A stretch of DNA of 6,615 bases from positions 1 through 6,615 of the forward strand of contig CAMPJU010000074.1 of assembly GCA_946886995.1 (NCBI GenBank). The letters run 5' to 3'. The stretch is from an uncultured Lysobacteraceae bacterium (lineage in GTDB: Bacteria > Pseudomonadota > Gammaproteobacteria > Xanthomonadales > Xanthomonadaceae). The notes beneath the pieces were generated by a model. The model saw only the letters and a program-made list of their open reading frames with translations. It searched no databases and had not been told where the DNA came from. Of the stretch, positions 1 to 6,497 are shown piece by piece (position 1 is the stretch's first letter; each line of letters starts with the position of its first letter). The position numbers and the translations under genes were made by a program.

Positions 1-755
1 CCAACGACTACCTGCGGGTGATGTGCGAGGAGTTCCAGGAACTGGCCGGCGACCGGGCGTATTCGGACGACGCGGCCATCGTCGGCGGCCTGGCCCGGAT
101 CGACGGTCGTTCCGTGGTCGTCATGGGCCACCAGAAGGGGCGGGACACCAAGGCCAAGATCCGGCGCAACTTCGGCATGCCCCGCCCCGAGGGCTACCGC
201 AAGGCGCTGCGCCTGATGAAGCTGGCCGAGCGCTTCGGGCTGCCCATCCTCACCTTCATCGACACCCCCGGCGCCTATCCCGGCGTGGGTGCGGAGGAAC
301 GCGGCCAGTCCGAGGCGATCGCGCGCAACCTGATGGAGATGGCCGAACTGCGCGTGCCGATCCTATGCACGGTCATCGGCGAGGGCGGTTCCGGCGGCGC
401 GCTTGCGATCGGGGTCGGCGACCGCACGATCATGCTCGAATACAGCACCTACTCGGTGATCTCGCCGGAAGGTTGCGCCTCCATCCTGTGGAAGTCGGCC
501 GACAAGGCGAAGGATGCCGCCGAGCAGCTCGGACTCACCGCCCGCCGCCTCCGCGACCTCGGCCTGGTCGACAAGGTCGTGCGCGAGCCGATCGGCGGCG
601 CGCACCGCAACCCGGGCCAGACGGCCATCCGGTTGAAGGCGGTGCTGCTCAACGAACTCGACCAGCTGCAGGCGCTGCCGGTCGACGAGCTGCTGGAACG
701 CCGCTACCGCCGCCTGCGTTCGTACGGCGCCTACGAGACCGCGCCCGCCGCCTGA
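1..755 (+). CDS. accA: Acetyl-CoA carboxylase carboxyltransferase subunit alpha (partial, N-terminus missing)
   Basis: AccA is the alpha half of the carboxyltransferase of acetyl-CoA carboxylase. With AccD it moves the carboxyl group from biotin on AccB to acetyl-CoA, giving malonyl-CoA for fatty acid synthesis in the cytoplasm. The reading frame is already open at base 3 and no start codon of the gene is in the window. About 250 residues are present against roughly 319 in E. coli, so some 70 N-terminal residues lie upstream. The sequence aligns closely with E. coli AccA from memory: the [13 protein letters not shown] segment near the left edge, GHQKGR and [25 protein letters not shown] at bases 261-308, the glycine-rich [10 protein letters not shown] stretch (378-407) expected to form the oxyanion hole, [11 protein letters not shown], and PLGGAHRNP-like residues near the end. 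The stop is TGA at 753-755. tilS begins 2 bp later, so the two are probably co-transcribed. The GTG at 18 and ATG at 21 are internal codons, not starts. Confidence 0.98.
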   Translation, partial: NDYLRVMCEEFQELAGDRAYSDDAAIVGGLARIDGRSVVVMGHQKGRDTKAKIRRNFGMPRPEGYRKALRLMKLAERFGLPILTFIDTPGAYPGVGAEERGQSEAIARNLMEMAELRVPILCTVIGEGGSGGALAIGVGDRTIMLEYSTYSVISPEGCASILWKSADKAKDAAEQLGLTARRLRDLGLVDKVVREPIGGAHRNPGQTAIRLKAVLLNELDQLQALPVDELLERRYRRLRSYGAYETAPAA

Positions 756-757
756 CC

Positions 758-2038
758 GTGGCCGTCGCCGACGCCTTGCGTGACGGCTCCGACGCCCCGA
801 CCTGCGTCGGTTTCAGCGGGGGCCTGGATTCGACCGTCCTGCTGCATGCGCTCGCGTCCGATCCCGCCGTCCGCGAAAGCGGCCTGCGCGCCCTGCACGT
901 GCACCACGGGCTGCATCCGGATGCCGATGCATGGGCGGCGCACTGCAGCGCCTTCTGCGATGCGCTGGACGTCGCACTGACCGTCGCCAGGGTCGCCGTC
1001 GTCGCCGACGGCCGCGGGCCCGAGGCCGCCGCGCGCGCCGCGCGCCACGCCGCATTCGCCGATGCGCTGGACGACGGTGAAGTGCTGGCACTCGCCCACC
1101 ACCGGGACGACCAGGCGGAGACCTTCCTGCTGCGTGCACTGCGCGGGTCCGGGCCCGACGGCCTGGCGGCGATGCAACCGACGCGCCGATGCGGGCGTGG
1201 CGTGCTGTGGCGGCCGCTGCTGGACGTACCGCGCACCGCCCTGCTGGACTACGCACGCCTGCATGGCCTGCGCTGGATCGAGGATCCGTCGAACACGGAC
1301 ACCGCGCTCGATCGCAATTTCCTGCGCAACCGCGTCATGCCGCTGCTGCGGGAACGCTGGCCCGAAGCGGACGCAGCGCTCGCCCGCAGCGCCGCGCTGT
1401 CGGCCGAGGCGACGCGCCTGCTCGCCGCGGACGACGCCGCGGCGCTGTCGCGGGCGGCCACCGCCGATCCGGCAGTGCTCTCCCGCGCCGGCCTGGCGCA
1501 ACTTCCCCGCGAGCGGCGCGCCCGCGTGCTCCGGCACTGGGTCGCATCGCTCGGACTGCCCCCGCTGCCCGCCGGCGGCGTCGCCGCCATCGAATCCGAC
1601 CTGCTGGGCGCGCGCGCGGACAGCGATGCCTGCTTCGCATGGAGCGGTGCCGTGGTGCGCGCATGGCGCGACGGCCTGCACGCCGGCATGCCGGTCACCG
1701 CGCTGCCAGGCGACTGGTCGGTCCAGTGGGACGGGCGTACCGCGCTCGCCCTGCCGGGAGGTGGCTCGCTGCGACTGGAGGGAACGACGGCGCTCGACGA
1801 CGCGGTGACGGTGCGCGCACGCACGGGCGGCGAGCGCATCGTGCTGCCGGGACGCGGACATTCCCATGCCCTCAAGCACGTCCTGCAGGACCTCGGCATC
1901 CCGCCCTGGCAGCGCATGGCCATGCCGGTGCTCGTCGATGCCGCGGGTGCGTTGCTCGCTGCCGGCGACCGGGTCGCGTCCGCGGATTTCGATGCCTGGC
2001 TGCGGGCTCGCGGGGCGCAACTGGCCTGGTCCCCGTAG
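758..2038 (+). CDS. tilS: tRNA(Ile)-lysidine synthase
   Basis: TilS uses ATP to attach lysine to the wobble cytidine (C34) of the tRNA-Ile with CAU anticodon, changing it from a methionine-type to an AUA-reading isoleucine tRNA. It is cytoplasmic and normally essential. The 426 residues fit the family (E. coli 432). Visible motifs are the PP-loop ATP-binding SGGLDS (20-25), HVHHGLHPDAD (47-57), HHRDDQAET (114-122), DPSN followed by RNFLRNR (176-192), and the C-terminal TilS domain with RTGGER (355-360), K373 and PPWQR (382-386). The frame stays open far upstream, but those codons lie inside accA and give arginine/proline-rich nonsense. GTG at 758 is the first start codon after the accA stop and places the PP-loop about 20 residues in, as expected. 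No clear Shine-Dalgarno precedes it, so initiation may depend on ribosomes finishing accA. The start could be misplaced by a few codons; the identity is secure. Confidence 0.96.
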   Translation: MAVADALRDGSDAPTCVGFSGGLDSTVLLHALASDPAVRESGLRALHVHHGLHPDADAWAAHCSAFCDALDVALTVARVAVVADGRGPEAAARAARHAAFADALDDGEVLALAHHRDDQAETFLLRALRGSGPDGLAAMQPTRRCGRGVLWRPLLDVPRTALLDYARLHGLRWIEDPSNTDTALDRNFLRNRVMPLLRERWPEADAALARSAALSAEATRLLAADDAAALSRAATADPAVLSRAGLAQLPRERRARVLRHWVASLGLPPLPAGGVAAIESDLLGARADSDACFAWSGAVVRAWRDGLHAGMPVTALPGDWSVQWDGRTALALPGGGSLRLEGTTALDDAVTVRARTGGERIVLPGRGHSHALKHVLQDLGIPPWQRMAMPVLVDAAGALLAAGDRVASADFDAWLRARGAQLAWSP

Positions 2039-2044
2039 CCCGCT

Positions 2045-2057
2045 TACACTGCGCCCA
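2045..2057 (+). promoter_or_regulatory. Candidate -10 box and leaderless start for xseB
   Basis: TACACT at 2045-2050 resembles a sigma-70 type -10 hexamer (TATAAT-like). A transcript starting about seven bases after it would begin at the A of the xseB ATG (2057). The 18 bp between tilS and xseB contain no purine-rich Shine-Dalgarno sequence, which fits a leaderless mRNA. The expected -35 region (around 2021-2026, CTGGCC) does not match the consensus, so the call rests on the -10 box and its position only. Confidence 0.4.
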
Positions 2058-2344
2058 TGCCGCGCAAGCCCGCCGCCGAACCCGCACCCCAGGCCGCAGG
2101 CGGCCCCTCGCCCGTCGCCGATTTCGAAGCCTCGCTGGACCAGCTCGAGCAGCTGGTCGGCAAGATGGAACAGGGCGAAATGAGCCTGGAGGAGTCGCTG
2201 GCCGCGTACGAGCGCGGCGTCGGCCTCTACCGCCGTTGCCAGGCGGCGCTCGAGCAGGCCGAACTGCGGGTGCGCCTGCTCGGCGACCCGGAGCGGCCGG
2301 AGCGCGCCGAGCCGTTCGAGCCGTCCGGCTCGCCGGATGCCTGA
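2057..2344 (+). CDS. xseB: Exodeoxyribonuclease VII small subunit
   Basis: XseB is the small subunit of exonuclease VII. Several copies bind the large subunit XseA, and the complex degrades single-stranded DNA to oligonucleotides during repair. The 95 residues contain the family core from about 23 to 75: [12 protein letters not shown], then [12 protein letters not shown], then [12 protein letters not shown] and ALEQAELRV, closely parallel to E. coli XseB (about 80 residues). An N-terminal alanine/proline-rich stretch of about 20 residues and an acidic, proline-rich tail make it slightly longer than usual. ATG 2057 is the first start in frame after the tilS stop, and it has no Shine-Dalgarno. 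The stop overlaps the ispA start by 8 bp, the common xseB-ispA arrangement. xseA is not in this window. Confidence 0.95.
   Translation: MPRKPAAEPAPQAAGGPSPVADFEASLDQLEQLVGKMEQGEMSLEESLAAYERGVGLYRRCQAALEQAELRVRLLGDPERPERAEPFEPSGSPDA
2317..2332 (+). promoter_or_regulatory. Small perfect hairpin just upstream of the ispA start
   Basis: CGAGCC (2317-2322) and GGCTCG (2327-2332) are exact inverted repeats around the loop GTCC. The stem of six mostly G-C pairs ends four bases before the ispA ATG. There is no T-tract, so it is not a terminator. It sits where an ispA ribosome binding site would be, inside the last codons of xseB. It could keep ispA closed until ribosomes translating xseB melt it. 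In DNA this GC-rich a stem of this size can arise by chance, so the role is inferred. Confidence 0.35.
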
Positions 2345-3260
2345 GGTTCCCGGCGACGCCTTCAGGGTGGACGCCACGTTCCGCGGCTGGCGCCAGCGGG
2401 TGGACGGCGCCATCGCGCGCGCACTTCCGTCCGAAAACGATGAACCCCGCCGGTTGCATGCCGCGATGCGCCACGCCGCGCTCGACGGCGGCAAGCGCAT
2501 GCGCCCGTTGCTGGTCTACGCCACCGGCACCGCGTTCGGCGCGAGCGAATCCACGCTGGACGCACCCGCGGTGGCGGTCGAACTGGTCCATGCGTACTCG
2601 CTGGCCCACGACGACCTGCCGTCCATGGACGACGACGCCCTGCGGCGCGGCAAGCCCACCGTGCACGTGGCGCACGGCGAGGCGACCGCGATCCTGGCCG
2701 GGGACGCATTGCAGTCGCTGGCCTTCGAGGTGCTGGCGGGCGACGACCCTCCGGTCGACCGCGTGCCCGCCACCGCGCGCCTGGCGATGCTGCGCGAACT
2801 GTCGGTCGCGGCCGGCGTGGATGGGATGTGCGGCGGCCAGGCGCTCGACATCGACGCCACCGGGCGCGCGGGCGCGATCGACATCGATGCGCTGCAACGC
2901 CTCCATGCGCTGAAGACCGGGGCACTCCTGCGCGCGTCGGTGCGGCTGGGTGCACTGGCCGCCGGCGTCGACGCGGCGACCCGCGCGCGCCTGGACCGGT
3001 TCGCCGAGTCGCTCGGCCTCGCCTTCCAGGTGCGCGACGACCTGCTGGACGTGGAAGGCGACAGCGCGACGCTCGGCAAGACGGCGGGCAAGGACGCGGC
3101 GCAGGCGAAGGCCACCTTCCCCGCGCTGCTGGGGATCGATGGCACGCGGGAGCGGCTGGCGACGTTGTCAGCCGGCATGGATGCGGCGCTGGCGCCGTTC
3201 GGGGAACGCGCCGCGCTGCTCGCGGCGCTGGGACGCAGGGCGGTGGAGCGCACGCACTAG
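2337..3260 (+). CDS. ispA: Farnesyl diphosphate synthase (geranyltranstransferase)
   Basis: IspA condenses DMAPP or geranyl diphosphate with isopentenyl diphosphate to make farnesyl diphosphate, the precursor of quinone side chains and undecaprenyl diphosphate. The 307 residues match the family length (E. coli 299). Motifs in order are GGKRMRP (51-57), HAYSL (85-89), the first aspartate-rich motif DDLPSMDDD (92-100) followed by [16 protein letters not shown] (163-171), [11 protein letters not shown] (190-200), and the second aspartate-rich motif DDLLD (234-238). The DDxxxxD spacing of the first motif, with tyrosine at the fifth position before it, is typical of bacterial C15 synthases, so FPP rather than a longer product is expected. 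ATG 2337 overlaps the xseB stop by 8 bp, suggesting translational coupling; no strong Shine-Dalgarno is visible. GTG at 2367 is a weaker alternative start. In many proteobacteria dxs follows ispA; here a CHASE2 gene does. Confidence 0.96.
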   Translation: MPEVPGDAFRVDATFRGWRQRVDGAIARALPSENDEPRRLHAAMRHAALDGGKRMRPLLVYATGTAFGASESTLDAPAVAVELVHAYSLAHDDLPSMDDDALRRGKPTVHVAHGEATAILAGDALQSLAFEVLAGDDPPVDRVPATARLAMLRELSVAAGVDGMCGGQALDIDATGRAGAIDIDALQRLHALKTGALLRASVRLGALAAGVDAATRARLDRFAESLGLAFQVRDDLLDVEGDSATLGKTAGKDAAQAKATFPALLGIDGTRERLATLSAGMDAALAPFGERAALLAALGRRAVERTH

Positions 3261-3269
3261 CACGCACTG
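3250..3269. repeat. Tandem 10-bp direct repeat across the ispA stop codon
   Basis: GCACGCACTA (3250-3259) is followed directly by GCACGCACTG (3260-3269), so nine of ten bases repeat exactly. The TAG stop of ispA (3258-3260) lies at the junction of the two copies. It looks like a small slippage duplication. It also provides part of the 30 bp spacer in front of the next gene. No function is apparent. Confidence 0.7.
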
Positions 3270-3273
3270 GCTC

Positions 3274-3280
3274 GGGGAGG
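3274..3280 (+). promoter_or_regulatory. Ribosome binding site of the CHASE2 gene
   Basis: GGGGAGG lies 10 bases before the ATG at 3291. It is one of only two clear Shine-Dalgarno sequences in the window, and it supports ATG 3291 as the start. Independent ribosome entry at this gene, unlike at tilS, xseB and ispA, marks a change from the housekeeping genes to the accessory pair. Confidence 0.65.
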
Positions 3281-3290
3281 GCCGGCAACG

Positions 3291-5108
3291 ATGTCCAGGG
3301 ACTTGTCGCGAAGGCTGGTGGCCCGGATCGAAGCCGCACTGGCGCGCCTGGGCCAGGGCTTCATCGTCCGCTGGGAACGGATCGAAAAGGGTTACCGGCG
3401 ACCGAACGCCCGGATCGCGTTGCGACTCGGGTTCGCGTTCTACCCGTTGCTCGCCGCCGTGGCGTTGTCCTGGCTGGCCTGGGACTGGACGCACGCGCGC
3501 AGGCTCGCCGCCGCGGAGGACGCGATCTTCGACACGGTGATCCAGTGGCGTCCGTGGGAGCCCCTGCCCTCGCGCCAGGTGGCGGTCGTGGAGATCGACG
3601 AGTGCTCGATCGAGCATTTCCGCGCGCAGGAAGGCACCGGCTGGCCATGGAGCCGCTCCAGGCACGCCGACCTCCTCGACGCGCTGGACCGCGCGGGCGT
3701 GCGCGCCGCAGGGTTCGACATCCAGTTCATCGACCAGTCCATGGGCGACCCGATGGCGGATTCGATCCTGGATGCCATGGCCGAGGGCGGCGGCGGGCGC
3801 TTCGTGTTCGGCACCACGCGGCTGGACGAGGACTACGACGCGGACGCGACGCTGCGCGCCTCGCAGGTGCCGTCGGCATTCCCGATCGTGGCGTACCCGG
3901 TGCGGGATCCCCCGGTGGCCGTGCTGCTGCCCTACGGCGAGGCGATGGCGCGCAACAGCGCGCTGCTCAACGTCACCCGCAGCGCCGACGGCGTGCTGCG
4001 CGACGTCCCCCTGCGCGAGGAGGTCGGCGACTGGGCGATCCCGTCGATCGCCCTGCGCCTTGCGGCCGGTCCGGACCCGGCGAAGCTCGCCGCGTACCCG
4101 GACAGCATCCGCATCGACTGGCGCACGCGCACGCGGCTGCCGGGCACCAGCGCGGCCAACCTGCTGGAAGGCCGGCGGGTCTGCGGCGGTGCCGATGCGT
4201 GGCCGATCGACCTGCAGGGCAAGACGGTGCTGGTCGGCTATACGGCGGCCGGCCTCAACGATGCCAAGCCGACGCCGGTCGACCCCACCATGGCAGGCGT
4301 CGAGGTGCACGCCGAGGCCACCGAAGCCCTGATGGCCAATCGCGCGATCTGGATGCCGCCGGCCTGGGTGAAGTACCTGCTCGCCGCGCTGCTGGTCGCG
4401 CTGACCGGGTTCGCGTTCTTCCGCGGCGAGCCCGCGTGGGAACTGGACTCGCTGTTCATCGCCGCCAACCTGGTGCTGATGCTGCTGGCCTTCGTCGGGC
4501 TGACCGCGTTCGGCGCGTTCTTCGACATCTTCGCGGCGATGGGCTTCGTCGCGCTGTGCTTCGGCGCGTGCCGCGTCTATGCGGCCACCCAGCGCAGCTA
4601 CGCGATCGGCAACGACGACTACCGGCCCGGCTTCGATCCCGGCAAGCATCCCTGGCTGGCGCTGGCCCGGGTGCGCTTCGTGCCCGATCGCGGCCTTGAA
4701 CGCCGCGCGCTGGAGACGCGGCTGCGCGAGTTCCGCCGCCGGCTGCGCCGCTTCATCTACCGCGGCACGGAGGCGGTCGCGATGGACTGCGTGGTCGAGT
4801 ACGACAGCTGGTTCTGGGACTCGATGGTCGACGTGACCGTACTGCTGTGGGGCGGGACCGATCGCGACGCCGTGGTGGAGACGGCGCGCCGCGAGCTGGA
4901 CCTGCTGCACGCCCGGCTGGCCGAGCACGAGGACGTGCTTCCGGACGACGGCAGTGTCAGGATCGCATTGGTGGTAGTCCGGGTCGCGGACGACGACGAG
5001 GCTGAATGCGTGACCACCGCACGCATCCGCGTCTGCCAGGCGCTCGGCGAAGTCCTCCGGGCCCGTGAACGGCCGCTGCTGGCCCGGAATGCGTTCGATC
5101 CCGTGTGA
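3291..5108 (+). CDS. CHASE2-domain inner-membrane sensor protein with an unrecognised C-terminal domain
   Basis: This 605-residue protein has CHASE2 architecture: an extracytoplasmic sensor domain between membrane helices. An arginine-rich N-terminus (1-42) precedes a first membrane segment (about 43-65). The CHASE2 region spans about 70-350. Its typical elements are VAVVEIDECSIEHF (97-110), GWPWSRSRHADLLDAL (117-132), AAGFDIQFID (139-148), LLNVTRSADGVLRDVPL (225-241), and LQGKTVLVGYTAAGLND (308-324) followed by AGVEVHAEATEALM. Three closely spaced helices follow (about 361-377, 388-408, 410-428). The positive-inside pattern puts CHASE2 in the periplasm and residues 429-605 in the cytoplasm. 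CHASE2 proteins usually end in a histidine kinase, GGDEF, cyclase or Ser/Thr kinase domain. Here none of their signatures is visible; instead there is a basic stretch (RRRLRRF, 482-488) and an alternating strand/helix region. The ligand is unknown. The gene starts 30 bp after ispA, and a secreted metalloprotease gene follows 17 bp downstream, suggesting joint function. Confidence is high for CHASE2 and low for any signalling role. Confidence 0.88.
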   Translation: MSRDLSRRLVARIEAALARLGQGFIVRWERIEKGYRRPNARIALRLGFAFYPLLAAVALSWLAWDWTHARRLAAAEDAIFDTVIQWRPWEPLPSRQVAVVEIDECSIEHFRAQEGTGWPWSRSRHADLLDALDRAGVRAAGFDIQFIDQSMGDPMADSILDAMAEGGGGRFVFGTTRLDEDYDADATLRASQVPSAFPIVAYPVRDPPVAVLLPYGEAMARNSALLNVTRSADGVLRDVPLREEVGDWAIPSIALRLAAGPDPAKLAAYPDSIRIDWRTRTRLPGTSAANLLEGRRVCGGADAWPIDLQGKTVLVGYTAAGLNDAKPTPVDPTMAGVEVHAEATEALMANRAIWMPPAWVKYLLAALLVALTGFAFFRGEPAWELDSLFIAANLVLMLLAFVGLTAFGAFFDIFAAMGFVALCFGACRVYAATQRSYAIGNDDYRPGFDPGKHPWLALARVRFVPDRGLERRALETRLREFRRRLRRFIYRGTEAVAMDCVVEYDSWFWDSMVDVTVLLWGGTDRDAVVETARRELDLLHARLAEHEDVLPDDGSVRIALVVVRVADDDEAECVTTARIRVCQALGEVLRARERPLLARNAFDPV

Positions 5109-5113
5109 CGCAC

Positions 5114-5119
5114 AGGAGA
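5114..5119 (+). promoter_or_regulatory. Ribosome binding site of the M48 protease gene
   Basis: AGGAGA, six bases before the ATG at 5126, is the strongest Shine-Dalgarno in the window. It decides the start in favour of ATG 5126 over the GTG at 5105. That GTG overlaps the CHASE2 stop but has no binding site, and using it would put seven extra residues in front of the signal peptide. Confidence 0.75.
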
Positions 5120-5125
5120 ATCGAG

Positions 5126-6496
5126 ATGCGCAGGTTGTCGACGTCCATGTTCCCGCCGCTGCTGCTCTGCCTGGCCCTGTTCCTCGCCCCGGGCGCGGCG
5201 TCCGCGGCCAGCCTGCCCGCCGTGGTCCACAAGGCCACCGCCACCGTCTACGCGGCGCCCGACTTCTCGGCCGCGAAAGTCGCCACGCTGCAGAAGGACG
5301 CGCCCGTCGCGGTGGCCGGCCAGCAGGGGCTCTGGTACCGGCTGGAACCCGATGCCGCCGGCGCCGCCGGCTACGTGCGGGTCAACGAGATCCGGCTCGC
5401 GGAGACCGGCACGAAGGAATCCGACACGCTGCAGGTGCTGCTGACCGCGAAGTCCGGCCGCGGCCGGGTGAGCGAGACCGCCGGCGTGCGCGGGATCGAG
5501 GAGAGCGACCTGCGCAGTGCCGGTTACGACGAGGCGCAACTGCAGGCCATGCAGGGGAACCGTGTTCCCGCGGCCGATGCCGTCGCCTGGGCGGGCGAGC
5601 ACGACCTCGCATCGACCGCGATCGCGTGGCCGGGCGAGGCCGCGCCGTCGCAGTACGAGGCCGCCGTTGCCGCCGCGCCTGCAGAGGAAGCGCCGAAGAA
5701 GAAGAAGCGCGGTGGCGGTTTCGGCGGGTTCGCCAAGGGGCTGCTCGGCGGCCTCGGCGGCGGGGTCGTCGGCAACGCGATGGACGTCGCGCAGAACGTC
5801 GCGCCGAAGTCCGGCGAGGAACTCGCGCAGGCCGAACTGGAACTGGGACCGATGGTCGCGGGCCGGTTGCTGGGCGCGCGCCCGCTGTGGGACGACGCCG
5901 CCGCACAGCACCGGGTCAACGTGATCGGCCGCTGGCTGGCCGCCAGTACCTCGCGACCCGACCTGCCCTGGACCTTCGCCGTCATCGACAGCCCCGAGCT
6001 CAATGCCTTCGCCGCGCCCGGCGGCTACGTGATGGTGACGCGCGGCCTGTACGAGCTGCTGGCCGACGACGCGGAGCTGGCGGCGGTGCTCGGACACGAG
6101 ATCGGCCACGTCGTGCAGCGCGACCACTACGAGGTCGTGCGCCAGCAGGAGCTGACGTCCGCGTTCCAGGGCCTGGTCAGCAGCCAGGTGAAGGTCGGCG
6201 ACAGCATCGGCGAGTCGCTCGCCCGTGGATTCGTGGAGCGCCACGGTGCCGCGATGCTGATGACGCGACTGGACCGGGAGGCCGAGTACCGCGCCGACGC
6301 GTTCGCGCAGCTGTACCTGTCGCGCGCCGGCATGAACCCGCTGGCGCTGTACGGCGTACTGCAGAAGATGGCCGCGATCGGCGGCGCGGGCGGCGGGCTG
6401 GCCCAGCTCTACAGCACGCACCCGACGCTGGGCGACCGGCTCGACCGGATCGACCAGCGCGGGTACGGGGTGCTGGAGCCCTACCTCGAGCGGTAG
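5126..6496 (+). CDS. Secreted M48-family zinc metalloprotease with N-terminal SH3 domain
   Basis: This is a predicted periplasmic zinc endopeptidase of 456 residues. Residues 1-27 form a signal peptide: MRR, a hydrophobic core, and an A-S-A cleavage site before A28. A bacterial SH3-like domain covers about 37-91 (TATVYAAPDFSAAKVATL, then LWYRLE and GYVRVNEI), which in secreted enzymes often binds peptides or cell wall. A link at 92-185 includes the GVRGIEESDL element. Four lysines and an arginine (191-195) then lead into a glycine-rich stretch (196-216) with repeated small-xxx-small spacing. The peptidase M48 domain follows, with AVIDSPELNAFAAPGGYV, the zinc-binding and catalytic HEIGH (324-328), and the third ligand E387 in ExxAD (387-391). 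The catalytic set looks complete, so activity is expected. Relatives such as BepA and LoiP act in outer-membrane or envelope protein quality control, but substrates cannot be read from the sequence. Being 17 bp downstream of the CHASE2 gene, it is probably co-expressed with it. Confidence 0.92.
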   Translation: MRRLSTSMFPPLLLCLALFLAPGAASAASLPAVVHKATATVYAAPDFSAAKVATLQKDAPVAVAGQQGLWYRLEPDAAGAAGYVRVNEIRLAETGTKESDTLQVLLTAKSGRGRVSETAGVRGIEESDLRSAGYDEAQLQAMQGNRVPAADAVAWAGEHDLASTAIAWPGEAAPSQYEAAVAAAPAEEAPKKKKRGGGFGGFAKGLLGGLGGGVVGNAMDVAQNVAPKSGEELAQAELELGPMVAGRLLGARPLWDDAAAQHRVNVIGRWLAASTSRPDLPWTFAVIDSPELNAFAAPGGYVMVTRGLYELLADDAELAAVLGHEIGHVVQRDHYEVVRQQELTSAFQGLVSSQVKVGDSIGESLARGFVERHGAAMLMTRLDREAEYRADAFAQLYLSRAGMNPLALYGVLQKMAAIGGAGGGLAQLYSTHPTLGDRLDRIDQRGYGVLEPYLER

Positions 6497-6497
6497 G

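Noticed and set aside
23..757. The tilS reading frame stays open upstream through accA and could suggest a longer protein.
   Set aside because: The upstream translation is arginine/proline/glycine-rich with no family resemblance, while the overlapping accA frame is strongly conserved. GTG 758 gives a normal TilS length.
2317..2332. Hairpin before ispA as an intrinsic terminator.
   Set aside because: No T-tract follows, and it lies inside xseB immediately before a coupled gene.
731..2500. Minus-strand open frame of 589 codons opposite tilS, xseB and the ispA start.
   Set aside because: It is a shadow of GC-rich coding DNA: it crosses several genes, has low-complexity composition and no recognisable domain.
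1189..2913. Plus-strand open frame of 574 codons in another phase, spanning tilS, xseB and ispA.
   Set aside because: It is Arg/Ala/Pro-rich and crosses three well-supported genes; it is an out-of-phase artefact.
3168..4928. Minus-strand open frame of 586 codons opposite the CHASE2 gene.
   Set aside because: Its composition (H, R, A, Q, V rich) is typical of an antisense frame in high-GC genes, and the plus strand clearly encodes CHASE2.
5105..5125. GTG start for the protease overlapping the CHASE2 stop codon.
   Set aside because: No Shine-Dalgarno precedes it, whereas ATG 5126 has AGGAGA at ideal spacing and begins a normal signal peptide.
5168..5170. Cysteine 15 in the protease signal peptide as a lipoprotein site.
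   Set aside because: The residues before it are L-L-L, without the small residue needed at -1, and it lies inside the hydrophobic core. The A-S-A site after residue 27 is a better cleavage point.
4757..6421. Minus-strand open frame of 554 codons opposite the protease gene.
   Set aside because: No motif is visible and the plus strand carries a complete signal peptide, SH3 and M48 protein.
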